Of a stretch of 32,395 nt of DNA, positions 15,513-23,306 are shown one piece after another. The position numbers were made by a program, and so were the translations under genes. The notes beneath the pieces are model-generated. The model was not told the DNA's origin. It searched no databases and saw only the letters and a program-made list of their open reading frames with translations. Source of the DNA: Bacteroidota bacterium (lineage in GTDB: Bacteria > Bacteroidota > Bacteroidia > Palsa-965); NCBI GenBank assembly GCA_003151415.1, contig PLXK01000108.1, forward strand, positions 1,441 through 33,835. The letters run 5' to 3'. Position 1 is the stretch's first letter, and every line of letters starts with the position of its first letter.

Positions 15513-17669
15513 ATGAAAAGAGTATTTCTGCCGGTTGTTTTCACAGTCTTGTTTCTCAGTGCTAACTGCTCTTGCCTGGCTCAACAGGCCAAAATTGATT
15601 CGCTGAGGGGACTGGTTAAAAAAGACAAGGAAGATACCTGCAAAGCTCCGCATTTAAATTCCCTTTCCTGGGAATATGCCAAAACGGGCTCCAATGACAG
15701 CGCGCTGAAATGTGCGCAATCTGCCATCCGTTTGTGCGAAAAGCTTCTGAATGAAAATGCAGACGCCAAAATACAACACAGCGCTAAAAAGAGCGAGGCC
15801 ACTTCCTACAGCACAATCGGAATCATCTTTCTGAACCAGGGCAATTATCCCGATGCGCTTAAAAACCATGCCCTTGCTTTGAACATACGAAAAGCCATCA
15901 ACGACACCAAAGGCCTTTCTGCTTCCTACAACAATATCGGACTGGTCTGTAAGGATCAGGGCAATTATGCGGAAGCTTTAAAAAATTATTTTGCCTCCCT
16001 GACCATCAGAGAAACTCTTGGAGATAAAAAAGGCGCTGCCGAGTGTTACAACAACATCGGGAACATTTATTGCGATGAGGGGAATTACAAGGAAGGTCTG
16101 AAAAATTACCAGGCCGATTTAAACCTGAGGGAGGCCCTGGGTGATAAGCTGGGAAATGCAGGTACATACAACAACATCGGGAATATCTATGCCAACGAAG
16201 AAAACTACGCCGAAGCCCTTAAAAACTATTTTGCCGCCCTTGAAATTTTCAAGGTCACGGGCAGCAAAATCGGCATTTCCACTTCCTATGACAACATTGG
16301 AAGTATTTACAACTCTCAGGGAAACTATGAAGAGGCTCTGAAGAACCACTTCGCCTCCCTGAAAATAGAAGAAGAAATAGGCGACAAGGCCGATATTTCC
16401 GGCTCTTACCTGAATATCGGAGGCGTTTTGCTTAACCAGAAAAAATACAAAGAAGCCGGAGACTACCTTTTGAAAGCGAAAAATCTGGCTACTGAAGTCG
16501 GCAACAAAAAATGGATGATGGGGTGTTATGGAGCCCTGGCCAAACTGGATAGCGCAAAAGGCGATTTCAAAGGGGCCTTCGAAAATCAAAAACTATTCGT
16601 TCTCTATACCAATCTTCTGGATAATGAGCAGATACAAAAGAAAAGTATGGAAAGCCAGATGACCTTTGATTTTGAAAAAAAGGAGGCGGCCATCAAGGCG
16701 GAACAGGATAAAAAAGATTCGGTAACGGCAGCGGAAGAAAAAAGACAGAGGCTTTTTCTCTGGTTTGTGCTTGCCCTGGCCCTTTCCATAACCATTATTG
16801 CCATTGTGATTTTTATCGGACTCCAGCAAAGCAAAAGGGCTAAAAAACTGATTGAATTGCAGCGCGACAAAATATCGGAACAAAAAGAAATCGTTGAAAA
16901 TCAAAAAACCTTAGTCGAGGAAAAGCAGAAGGAAATCGTCGACAGCATTACCTACGCCAAACGCATCCAGCTGACACTTCTGGCAAACAAACAATTGCTG
17001 CAAAACAACCTTCCCGAACACTTTGTCCTGTTTAAACCCAAGGCCATTGTCAGCGGCGATTTTTACTGGGCCACCCAGCGCGACAATAAATTTTACATAG
17101 CCGCCTGCGACTGTACAGGCCATGGCGTGCCCGGGGCTTTCATGAGCCTGCTGAATATTTCATTTCTGAATGAGGCCGTCAACGAAAAACACATTGTCAA
17201 ACCCAATGAAATTTTGAATCACGTGCGCAAACGATTGATTGAAAACATGGACGGCGGGCAGGATGGGATGGATGCCATTCTGATGTGTTTTGAGAAAACC
17301 GGACAGGGAACCGAAATCACCTACTCCTCGGCCAACAATTCTCCCGCACTGATCCGAAACGGAGAACTGTTTTCACTGGGGGCCGACAAAATGCCTGTCG
17401 GAAAAGGAGAAAAAACCGAACCTTTTACCTTGCGTGAGGTCAGCTCACAAAAAGGAGACAGTCTTTATTTGCTTACCGATGGATTTGCAGATCAGTTTGG
17501 CGGATCGAAAGGAAAAAAATTCAAGTCGCGGCAGCTCAATGAGCTTATTCTTTCCATTTCGAACCTGCCTGCCGCCCAACAGTCTGCACTTTTGAACGAA
17601 CGCTTTGAAGACTGGAAGGGAAACTTTGAACAGGTGGATGATATGCTGGTCATCGGCATCCGGATTTAA
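15513..17669 (+). CDS. TPR - transmembrane - SpoIIE (PP2C-type) phosphatase, second paralogue
   Basis: The 718-residue product has a signal peptide ('MKRVFLPVVFTVLFLSANCSCLAQQ'). About six near-identical 40-residue TPR units at about 90-330 ('SYNNIGLVCKDQGNYAEALKNYFASLTIRETLGDKKG' type) form a periplasmic superhelix. A membrane segment lies at about 414-437. A long coiled coil ('LIELQRDKISEQKEIVENQKTLVEEKQKEIVDSITYAKRIQ') leads to a SpoIIE phosphatase domain from about 480 with 'IVSGDFYW', 'CDCTGHGVPGAFMS', 'DGFADQFGG' and 'EQVDD'. Expected role: a periplasmic or protein-binding signal controls dephosphorylation of a cytoplasmic target. The TPRs are more regular than in the 9669 paralogue, while the catalytic halves are closely similar. 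The start fits a signal peptide. No convincing promoter was placed. Confidence 0.93.
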   Translation: MKRVFLPVVFTVLFLSANCSCLAQQAKIDSLRGLVKKDKEDTCKAPHLNSLSWEYAKTGSNDSALKCAQSAIRLCEKLLNENADAKIQHSAKKSEATSYSTIGIIFLNQGNYPDALKNHALALNIRKAINDTKGLSASYNNIGLVCKDQGNYAEALKNYFASLTIRETLGDKKGAAECYNNIGNIYCDEGNYKEGLKNYQADLNLREALGDKLGNAGTYNNIGNIYANEENYAEALKNYFAALEIFKVTGSKIGISTSYDNIGSIYNSQGNYEEALKNHFASLKIEEEIGDKADISGSYLNIGGVLLNQKKYKEAGDYLLKAKNLATEVGNKKWMMGCYGALAKLDSAKGDFKGAFENQKLFVLYTNLLDNEQIQKKSMESQMTFDFEKKEAAIKAEQDKKDSVTAAEEKRQRLFLWFVLALALSITIIAIVIFIGLQQSKRAKKLIELQRDKISEQKEIVENQKTLVEEKQKEIVDSITYAKRIQLTLLANKQLLQNNLPEHFVLFKPKAIVSGDFYWATQRDNKFYIAACDCTGHGVPGAFMSLLNISFLNEAVNEKHIVKPNEILNHVRKRLIENMDGGQDGMDAILMCFEKTGQGTEITYSSANNSPALIRNGELFSLGADKMPVGKGEKTEPFTLREVSSQKGDSLYLLTDGFADQFGGSKGKKFKSRQLNELILSISNLPAAQQSALLNERFEDWKGNFEQVDDMLVIGIRI

Positions 17670-17684
17670 CGCCAGCCAAACTTC

Positions 17685-17975
17685 CTACTTTTTCATAAAA
17701 GCAAACAGTCTTTCTGTCAACAGGCCATAGAACAGGCAATTGATCAACAGCCCGAATACGTAAGCAAGAAAGCCGCCCCTGAGTATGTATGGAGCGAACA
17801 AGGTGTGGGTTGGAAAACGCAGAATATTGAATACATGAACAAAAGAAACCCAGGTTATATTTGTGCCCATCGTACCTTCATCTTCGGTACCTGCGGCAAT
17901 AAAACTGGGAATCAGGACTAATACAAACACACCGGTTGCATTGAGGAGAATCTTTTTATTGATCTTCTTCATCAT
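17685..17975 (-). CDS. Small membrane protein of unknown function
   Basis: The 96-residue product has three hydrophobic segments: 'ATGVFVLVLIPSFIAAG', a central amphipathic 'WVSFVHVFNILRFPTHTLFAPYIL', and 'GFLAYVFGLLINCLFYGLLTERL'. The ends are basic (MMKKINKK, AFMKK), consistent with a cytoplasmic N-terminus. The family is not recognised. It is convergent with the second TPR-SpoIIE gene, 15 bp from its stop. The 438 bp upstream have no other supported gene. Confidence 0.65.
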   Translation of the reverse strand: MMKKINKKILLNATGVFVLVLIPSFIAAGTEDEGTMGTNITWVSFVHVFNILRFPTHTLFAPYILRGGFLAYVFGLLINCLFYGLLTERLFAFMKK

Positions 17976-18413
17976 CGTGGGTCCCTAGCTTGTTTACCTG
18001 TTGTTTCAAAAAACCATGCATTGTTCAGCAACGGCAGATACCCAAAGGTGTCTGAAGCCCAAGTTTTCTGCAATTTGTTTAAAGAAATCAAGGATGTGAG
18101 TTTAGTTTGTACCGGATATCGACGATGAAAGTATACTTATTTTTCCGAATAATTCATATTATTTTGCAATATTCCACTTTATATATCATTTTTTATTCAC
18201 ACCCCATTTTCCGCTTAACCCGCACAAATCCTTCCCGGAGTTTTAAAATTCGAAAAGAGTTAAGCTTCTCCCAACGATTAAAATCAAAGCTTAACCGAAA
18301 ACCTGGAAAATGTACTTCATCAGGTCTTAATTTTATAGTGCGATTTTGGATGTGAAGCCGGACGGCTTCAGTAAAAGATCAAGTTCATTGAACCATTAAA
18401 AAAACAAAGCAAA
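17976..18413. other. 438-bp intergenic region
   Basis: This AT-rich stretch lies between a minus-strand membrane gene and the first SRPBCC gene. I see no supported gene: the plus-strand frame 18107-18355 has no family features. A 31-codon minus-strand stretch ending at 18006 reads somewhat protein-like but has no start. A 7-bp perfect hairpin (18353-18359 with 18364-18370, 4-nt loop) lies about 44 bp before the SRPBCC start. Confidence 0.5.
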
Positions 18414-18848
18414 ATGATTCAGGATAAAGTAAGTGTCGAATCATCCATACTCATCAGTGCAAGTCCTGAAAGGGTATGGAAAGCGTTAATCACTCCCGCG
18501 CTGATTAAAAAATACCTGATGGATACCAATGTTACTTCCGACTTTAAAGTTGGAAGCCCCATTACCTACGAAGGTGTTCATGAGGGAAAAAAATACAAAG
18601 ACAAAGGGGTGATCAAGAAAATGGATGCTCCAACAGTGATGCAAATTTCTTATTGGAGTTCCATGTCAGGCAAAGAAGACAAACCGGAAAATTACAATTT
18701 GCTGACTTTCCGGCTTTCTCAAGCCGAAGGAAAAACAAAATTGCTCGTCACTCAAGACAACATTGACTCTGACAAAGAAAAAGAGCACATGACCAGCAAT
18801 TGGAATTCGGTTCTTGCGAAACTGAAAGAAGTTGTTGAAAAGGGCTGA
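18414..18848 (+). CDS. SRPBCC (AHSA1-type) protein
   Basis: The 144-residue helix-grip protein has these features: 'VESSILISASPERVWKALITPALIKKYL' (strand 1, then the helix containing the 'P..VW..LT.P' motif), 'FKVGSPITYEG', 'YKDKGVIKKMDAPTVMQISYWSSMSG' and a C-terminal helix 'EKEHMTSNWNSVLAKLKEVVEKG'. It belongs to the START-like Aha1/AHSA1 C-terminal family, which in bacteria are small hydrophobic-ligand-binding or stress-linked proteins with unknown ligands. A strong terminator follows directly, and a second AHSA1-type gene starts 75 bp later, so the two are transcribed at least partly separately. Confidence 0.9.
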   Translation: MIQDKVSVESSILISASPERVWKALITPALIKKYLMDTNVTSDFKVGSPITYEGVHEGKKYKDKGVIKKMDAPTVMQISYWSSMSGKEDKPENYNLLTFRLSQAEGKTKLLVTQDNIDSDKEKEHMTSNWNSVLAKLKEVVEKG

Positions 18849-18852
18849 ATTC

Positions 18853-18890
18853 AAACAGGGGCCCTGCGGCAAATGAGCAGGCCCCTGTTT
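18853..18890 (+). terminator. Intrinsic terminator after first SRPBCC gene
   Basis: A 14-bp stem (5' arm 18853-18867 with one bulged C, 3' arm 18877-18890) closes a 9-nt loop and runs straight into TTT TTATTT. It is GC-rich in the middle and begins 4 nt after the stop codon. Confidence 0.85.
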
Positions 18891-18922
18891 TTATTTGCCG
18901 GGAATCAAAAAACAAATTCAAA

Positions 18923-19390
18923 ATGGGCGCCGAAGAAAAATTAAAAACATCAATAACCGTTTATGTGGTGATCAAGGCGGGCATCGACAAGGTGTGGAAA
19001 TTGTGGACACAGCCCAAACATATCCGGCAATGGAACAAAGCGTCGGACGACTGGCATACCACCACAGCCGACAATGACTTAAAGCCAGGCGGAAAATTCC
19101 TTTACAGGACGGAAGCAAAAGACAGCCGCTTCGGTTTCGATTTCAGCGGGGTGTATGACGAAATAAAAAAAGACGAGTTGATTGCCCTTACTCTGGATGA
19201 CGGGCGGCACCTGCGCATTGAATTTTCGGGCAACAGCCATGAAACAAAAGTAATTGAAACATTTGATGCCGAAGAGGTGAATTCAATTGAGATCCAGCAG
19301 GGCGGATGGCAAGCCATTCTGGATAATTTTAAAATATATGCAGAGGCCAATGAACAATCACACGCCTCCAGAATAACAGGCCGGTTTTAA
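18923..19390 (+). CDS. SRPBCC (AHSA1-type) protein, second copy
   Basis: This 155-residue protein is in the same fold class as the preceding gene but a different subgroup: 'ITVYVVIKAGIDKVWKLWTQPKHIRQWNKASDDWHT' (the typical 'VW.lWT.P.hi..W' motif), 'DLKPGGKFLYRTEAKDSRFGFDFSGVYDEIKKDELIALTLDDGRHLRIEF' and 'QQGGWQAILDNFKIYAEAN'. The terminal 'GGW..iL.NF..Y.E' helix is a strong family marker. It is expected to be cytoplasmic and to bind a small hydrophobic ligand. A polar tail of about 13 residues follows the domain. The ligand and the regulation are unknown. Confidence 0.92.
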   Translation: MGAEEKLKTSITVYVVIKAGIDKVWKLWTQPKHIRQWNKASDDWHTTTADNDLKPGGKFLYRTEAKDSRFGFDFSGVYDEIKKDELIALTLDDGRHLRIEFSGNSHETKVIETFDAEEVNSIEIQQGGWQAILDNFKIYAEANEQSHASRITGRF

Positions 19391-19435
19391 GCTTTCCGTT
19401 TTCGGTAAGCTCTTCTCAAACTCAGCGGAGGGATA

Positions 19436-19468
19436 TTTGGGCGTTTTATGGCTAAATCAGTATCTTTA
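19436..19468 (+). promoter_or_regulatory. Probable promoter upstream of the split gene
   Basis: TTTG at 19436-19439, a 21-bp spacer and TATCTTTA at 19461-19468 (one mismatch to TAnnTTTG). It lies about 47 bp before the TTG start of the interrupted gene, which suggests the gene was recently functional or is still transcribed. Confidence 0.5.
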
Positions 19469-19514
19469 ACAAGCTCAGCTTATAAAATCAAATCCCGACT
19501 GGTAATCTGCCTCA

Positions 19515-19910
19515 TTGAAAACCGACTCTCACATTTCACTGATTAAACAAGCCTTCAATCAGGGTTTATTCTTTCATCTTTATTATTTAAAAGGACTCAT
19601 TCCCCGAAGTGTCCGCGCCCAGGTATTCAACGATTTCAAAAAGGATGAGAAACAGTATTTGATTCTTCTGAAAGGCATGCGGGGTGTGAAACTTAAAAAC
19701 ATTGATCCCGGAAAGGCATTCAGATCAGGCCATCTGCAGCTCATCGCTCTGGAATCGATAAAAAACCTTCATACCCTGACTCTATTGGGCATCTAAGGCT
19801 TTCATTTTACCGCCGATGCCCAAACCTACACCTTTCTTTCCCGGTGCAATGCGGATGCCTGGGTAATGAAGTTGAAACACCCGGACAAAGAGGTCAGTTT
19901 TGCAATCTGA
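19515..19910 (+). pseudogene. Hypothetical gene split by an in-frame TAA
   Basis: The first 93 codons (from TTG 19515) end at TAA 19794-19796. The same frame then continues without shift for 37 more codons to TGA at 19908-19910, and this part also reads as protein: 'GFHFTADAQTYTFLSRCNADAWVMKLKHPDKEVSFAI'. The joined product would be about 131 residues: a helical, hydrophobic N-terminal part ('IKQAFNQGLFFHLYYLKGLIPRSVRAQVF'), a central 'YLILLKGMRGVKLKNIDPGKAF', and a beta-rich C-terminus. I do not recognise the family. A single nonsense change is the simplest explanation. Alternatives are a sequencing error or a genuinely shorter protein followed by chance open frame. A promoter-like element is still in place upstream. 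Confidence 0.55.
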
Positions 19911-19984
19911 TTGATACTGTTGGAAGGGCAAAAATTACAGGCCATCGGAGGATGCCGGATTTTGCTTACCTTAATTGTAACCCA

Positions 19985-20377
19985 ATGAAACCACAACTGA
20001 CTATTCCTTTATTCCTGCTTGTCGCGCGCATGACGGTCATTGCTGTTCAGAGTCCTTTCCCCGAAGGGCATTATCGTTTAAAATATTATCCTGATTTCAA
20101 AAGCAAGAGCGGGTGGGATGAAAAACAAATTCAACGCGAAGAATTGCTGACAATTCGTGCTGATTCAACATATAAAATCGAACGCATTTATCCACAGGGC
20201 GGATTTGAAGTGATACCCGACACCGGCAAATGGCTCAAGAGAAACACATCCGTAATTTTGAGCTCCTCGGTTTATCTTAAAGAAAGAACCTTTCTGGCAA
20301 AAACAGGGGGCCTTTCCGAACCCAAATGCGCCGAACGGAAAGATTTATCGAATGTATTGTGGAGTAAAGAAGAATAG
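19985..20377 (+). CDS. Small exported protein of unknown function
   Basis: The 130-residue product starts at the ATG at 19985, which provides a hydrophobic N-terminus ('MKPQLTIPLFLLVARMTVIAVQS'). The frame open from 19844 belongs to the tail region of the preceding broken gene in another frame. The mature part has 'EGHYRLKYYPDF...', 'EELLTIRADSTYKIERIYPQGGFEVIPDTGKWLKRNTSVILSSSVYLKERTFLAKT'. The pattern 'L.I..D.TY......G......GKW......I.L.S' is characteristic of small Bacteroidota lipocalin-like proteins, which bind small ligands in the periplasm. The assignment is tentative because the key residues are few. Confidence 0.65.
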   Translation: MKPQLTIPLFLLVARMTVIAVQSPFPEGHYRLKYYPDFKSKSGWDEKQIQREELLTIRADSTYKIERIYPQGGFEVIPDTGKWLKRNTSVILSSSVYLKERTFLAKTGGLSEPKCAERKDLSNVLWSKEE

Positions 20378-20405
20378 CCCGAACCGGATCAACACAAATA
20401 AATCA

Positions 20406-20792
20406 ATGAACGTTTGCAAGATACTTTCTTATTTGCTTTTGAGTTTGTGCATGTCTTCCTGCGCCATGTACAACTACAAATTCAATTCTTCCGTCAATTC
20501 GATTCAGTCCATGAAAGGGAACTTCATCACGGGTGTTCAAATATCGGATGATCAGGGGAATCTTCTGGCCCGTTTTTCTCCCTGGGAAGATGAGGACAAA
20601 AGAACCACTTTTTTTAATTTAACCGATTTCAGTCCCCAATCCTTTTGCTGCCAAAATGGATGCCCCTTCAAACTGCTTCCGGATAAAATTTATTTGATTG
20701 ATGTTTACCCAAAAGGCGACAGGATGCTTCGTCCTGTTCAAATAAAGGTGCGAGCCGATGGCAGCATCACTGCGATCAAAACCAAGCGATGA
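20406..20792 (+). CDS. Small lipoprotein
   Basis: The 128-residue product starts at the ATG at 20406. It has a lipoprotein signal 'MNVCKILSYLLLSLCMSSCAM' with probable lipidated Cys at 19 ('MSSC'). The mature part: 'YKFNSSVNSIQSMKGNFITGVQISDDQGNLLARFSPWEDEDKR', then a Cys-rich turn 'FCCQNGCPF' and 'KIYLIDVYPKGDRMLRPVQIKVRADGSITAI', which looks like a small beta sandwich. The family is not recognised. It begins 28 bp after the stop of the preceding small exported protein, so the two are probably in one transcript. Confidence 0.7.
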   Translation: MNVCKILSYLLLSLCMSSCAMYNYKFNSSVNSIQSMKGNFITGVQISDDQGNLLARFSPWEDEDKRTTFFNLTDFSPQSFCCQNGCPFKLLPDKIYLIDVYPKGDRMLRPVQIKVRADGSITAIKTKR

Positions 20793-20866
20793 TGATGTTC
20801 CTTACAACAGGCTTGCCAAATCCGCTGATCAAAGAAAACCTCAGGTGCATATATCAGAAGATTTTA

Positions 20867-20874
20867 TATCTTTG
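20867..20874 (+). promoter_or_regulatory. -7 element of a Bacteroidota promoter
   Basis: TATCTTTG, identical to the octamer in front of the lysozyme operon, lies 29 bp before the ATG of the propeller gene. No clear TTTG -33 element is seen at 19-23 bp upstream. Confidence 0.45.
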
Positions 20875-20903
20875 ATTTACTCCAACACATTTAAACCCAT
20901 CTT

Positions 20904-21695
20904 ATGAAAACAATCCCGACCCTTATTCTTGCCTTCCTCATTTCCAGCATCACCCTTGCTCAACCCGGAAGCTGGAGACAGCTTGGAAAAGCCGGAGACT
21001 GGAGAGGCACCATGAAAGCCGTTGAAGCCATGGGTAAAATCTACACCATAGAAAAGTCGGGAGCTTTATACGAAACAGATCCGTCAAGCGGAAGTTGGAG
21101 ACAAATCGGGAAGCCGGATTTTATCAATACGGCATTTCTTTTCTTTAGCAACTCATCGCTCTATACGATAGAAACAAGCGGAACCCTGTATCAGGTAAGC
21201 CCTGTTGACGGAACCTGGAGACGCGTCGGGAAACCGGGCGACTGGAAAGGAACACTGGCTGGAGCCGTGCTGAACAACCAGCTTTATACCGTTGAAACCA
21301 CAGGAAGACTTTTTGTTACCAATCTGGATGATGGGAGCTGGAAACTGATTGGCAAACCTGATTTTGCAGCCACCGCCTTTTTATTCGCGGCAAATGGCCG
21401 GCTTTATTCCATCGAACGCAGCGGTTCGCTTTATGAGATCAGTGCTGACAACGGGACCTGGAGACAAACCGGAAAAGCGGGCGCCTGGAAAGCGACAATG
21501 ACCGGAACCATCATGAACAACAATCTGTACACGGTAGAAACAAGCGGCGCCCTGTATGTGACAGATCTCGGATCGGGCACCTGGCAGCAACTCGGCAAAC
21601 TTGACTTCGCCGCAACCCGCTTTATGACGGGCGAAACCGAAAAACTTCATACTATTGAAAGTTCCGGATCGCTCTATGAAATTTCCGTCCGCTAA
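20904..21695 (+). CDS. Secreted six-repeat propeller (tachylectin-like) protein
   Basis: The 263-residue product has a signal peptide ('MKTIPTLILAFLISSITLAQ') and then six repeats of 40-41 residues that fill the whole mature protein. Each has the form 'G(S/T)W(R/K)..GK...', then '.LY(T/S)(I/V)E.SG.LY....'. Odd repeats (1, 3, 5) contain 'G(D/A)W(R/K)(G/A)T' after the GK; even repeats (2, 4, 6) contain 'DF..T.F.F'. The protein is thus three copies of a two-repeat unit, which fits a six-blade propeller of the tachylectin-2 or WD-like kind, usually carbohydrate-binding and located outside the cell. No T9SS sorting domain is present, so it is probably periplasmic or released by another route. No enzyme motif is evident. 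Confidence 0.85.
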   Translation: MKTIPTLILAFLISSITLAQPGSWRQLGKAGDWRGTMKAVEAMGKIYTIEKSGALYETDPSSGSWRQIGKPDFINTAFLFFSNSSLYTIETSGTLYQVSPVDGTWRRVGKPGDWKGTLAGAVLNNQLYTVETTGRLFVTNLDDGSWKLIGKPDFAATAFLFAANGRLYSIERSGSLYEISADNGTWRQTGKAGAWKATMTGTIMNNNLYTVETSGALYVTDLGSGTWQQLGKLDFAATRFMTGETEKLHTIESSGSLYEISVR

Positions 21696-21744
21696 AAAGC
21701 CTGAACAAACGCTTGTTGATGAAATGTAAAGGGAATAGCTAATT

Positions 21745-22161
21745 TTATTTCCCCGGCATTTTACTCATGTCCATATGCAACATGTTCCAGCGGTGGCCAT
21801 CCGGGTCGGCAAAACCGCAGCCGTACATCCAGCCCTGATGTTCCTGGGCTTTACCAAAAATGCTGCCACCTGCCTTTAAAGCCAGTCTTTCCATTTCATC
21901 CACATCCTGTCTGCTTTCTGCACCAATGGAAAACAACACTTCGGATGCGGATTTGATATCCGCAACTCCTGCGCGGGTGAAATTTTTGAATGCCTCTTCG
22001 CTAAAAAGCATGAGCACCACTTTTTGTTTTCCCACAAAAAAACTGGCAGAACTTTCGTTATTGCCATATTGCGTATTCGGTGTAAAGCCCAATGAGGTAT
22101 AAAACGTTTTTGAAAGGCTTACGTTTTTTACCGGCAGATTGATCCAGATATCTTTGATCAT
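21745..22161 (-). CDS. VOC (glyoxalase/bleomycin-resistance fold) protein
   Basis: The 138-residue product consists of two beta-alpha-beta-beta-beta modules: 'MIKDIWINLPVKNVSLSKTFYTSLGFTPN...' with the classic 'FY..LGF' element, and 'VDEMERLALKAGGSIFGKAQEHQGWMYGCGFADPDGHRWNMLHMD' with the 'DPDGH.W...' motif that contributes metal or ligand contacts. It is close to the 'lactoylglutathione lyase-like' group common in Bacteroidota, but the true substrate is unknown. It is convergent with the six-repeat propeller gene, 49 bp from its stop. Confidence 0.9.
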   Translation of the reverse strand: MIKDIWINLPVKNVSLSKTFYTSLGFTPNTQYGNNESSASFFVGKQKVVLMLFSEEAFKNFTRAGVADIKSASEVLFSIGAESRQDVDEMERLALKAGGSIFGKAQEHQGWMYGCGFADPDGHRWNMLHMDMSKMPGK

Positions 22162-22205
22162 TTTATGATTTTTTTTAAAATTACAAAGATTCCCCTTATC
22201 GTATT

Positions 22206-23132
22206 CTATTTGTTTACGATAACGGTCTTTGTCATGACCTCTCTTTCATTCCTGATCAGGATGACATAGCGTCCGCTGGGAGAATCCGACAAATCCAGTG
22301 GAATCCTGCCTGCATTGCGGATAGACGTATTGAAAACGGATCGTCCGAGCATGTCGTACACCACCAGTGTGGATTGGCTTGCCGGAGTGCTTAATTCAAC
22401 AAAAAAAATGCCGGTGGCCGAAGGGTTGGGATAAAGGCTGATTTCAGATTTCGGCGTGTTGACTATAGCTGTGGCCACGTTGGCAGTCCCGCTGATAAGC
22501 ACATTGTCCAGGCTGAACGTGCCTGCGGCCGATTCGGCGTTGTATGCGTAAAAACGGAAACGGATGGACGATGCAATCCCGGTAAAGGCCGCGCCGCCCA
22601 GTTTAATTGTGCTGCCGGTTCGAATGGTGGTGATGTCTTTATTGATAAAAAAAACGTTGGCGCTTTCCACAGTCAGGTTTGTGTCTGCCGGGCTGATGAG
22701 CGCCGTCAGATTCGATTTAAAACCGTCGGCACTCGATCTGACCACATAGGTGCGGATACCGGTTGAGGAACGCTGCAAACTGAAACTGATTGAACTCAAG
22801 TCCATGGAATAGGAAGGATCAGGGCTCAGCATGACCTGAAAATATTTTGAAGTATCCACCGCTCCGCTCAGTGATGCATAGGAGGCGGCCCCATTCAAAG
22901 CTCCTGCGGGCCAGCCTGTAAAAGAAAACCGCACACCGGCATTGGGGTTGGCAGAAACCCCTACCGAACAAAACTGCCCAAAACTTACCCCCGGCGGACT
23001 CAGCACTGGTGTGGGATCTGTTGTTCCTGTTGTTGTTTTTACACTGTCGAAGGAATATGTTACGGAAAAGCTCTGGGCCCGGATACCCGTTATGATGAGC
23101 ACCGAAGTAAAAAATAAGGCAATCGTTTTCAT
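22206..23132 (-). CDS. Secreted protein with T9SS sorting domain
   Basis: The 308-residue product has a signal peptide 'MKTIALFFTSVLIITGIRAQ'. The mature part is a beta-sandwich rich in Ser and Thr ('FSVTYSFDSVKTTTGTTDPTPVLSPPGVSFGQF', 'MDLSSISFSLQRSSTGIRTYVVRSSADGFKSNL', 'SIRFRFYAYNAESAAGTFSLDNVLISG'), of the PEP-CTERM/choice-of-anchor type in which the last strand is 'FSLDNV.ISG'. Residues about 230-308 form a T9SS type A C-terminal domain ('EISLYPNPSATGIFFVEL...', ending 'REVMTKTVIVNK'). It is therefore a T9SS cargo anchored at or released from the cell surface. Its function is not otherwise indicated. A consensus promoter lies upstream at 23194-23225. Confidence 0.88.
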   Translation of the reverse strand: MKTIALFFTSVLIITGIRAQSFSVTYSFDSVKTTTGTTDPTPVLSPPGVSFGQFCSVGVSANPNAGVRFSFTGWPAGALNGAASYASLSGAVDTSKYFQVMLSPDPSYSMDLSSISFSLQRSSTGIRTYVVRSSADGFKSNLTALISPADTNLTVESANVFFINKDITTIRTGSTIKLGGAAFTGIASSIRFRFYAYNAESAAGTFSLDNVLISGTANVATAIVNTPKSEISLYPNPSATGIFFVELSTPASQSTLVVYDMLGRSVFNTSIRNAGRIPLDLSDSPSGRYVILIRNEREVMTKTVIVNK

Positions 23133-23193
23133 GTTTTTTAAATTAATGTTTCTTCATTTATCTCCAAAAATTGCAAATGCAGTATATTGCCAT

Positions 23194-23225
23194 CAAATAT
23201 ATATTTTGACATTCAGGCCTCCAAA
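23194..23225 (-). promoter_or_regulatory. Consensus Bacteroidota promoter for T9SS cargo gene
   Basis: Read on the minus strand: TTTG (23225-23222), a 20-bp spacer, TATATTTG (23201-23194). All conserved positions of TTTG-N(19-21)-TAnnTTTG match. The expected start of transcription near 23187 gives a leader of about 55 nt. Confidence 0.75.
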
Positions 23226-23264
23226 CGCAGGGCTCAATTGATACAAAGGGATGTGATTTTAGAC

Positions 23265-23272
23265 TAACTTTG
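23265..23272 (+). promoter_or_regulatory. -7 element for the MFS gene
   Basis: TAACTTTG matches TAnnTTTG fully and lies 34 bp before the ATG at 23307. A TTG at 23238-23240 is 24 bp upstream, slightly long. It is divergent from the promoter at 23194-23225. Confidence 0.5.
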
Positions 23273-23306
23273 CCGTCCATTTTAACCCTTCAATGTCATA
23301 CAGAGC

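Noticed and set aside
18006-18104. 31-codon minus-strand open stretch with protein-like composition
   Set aside because: No start codon, bounded by stops, and no family recognised; too short to call a remnant.
18107-18355. Plus-strand ORF of 82 codons
   Set aside because: AT-rich, with no family features, and located in the upstream region of the SRPBCC gene.
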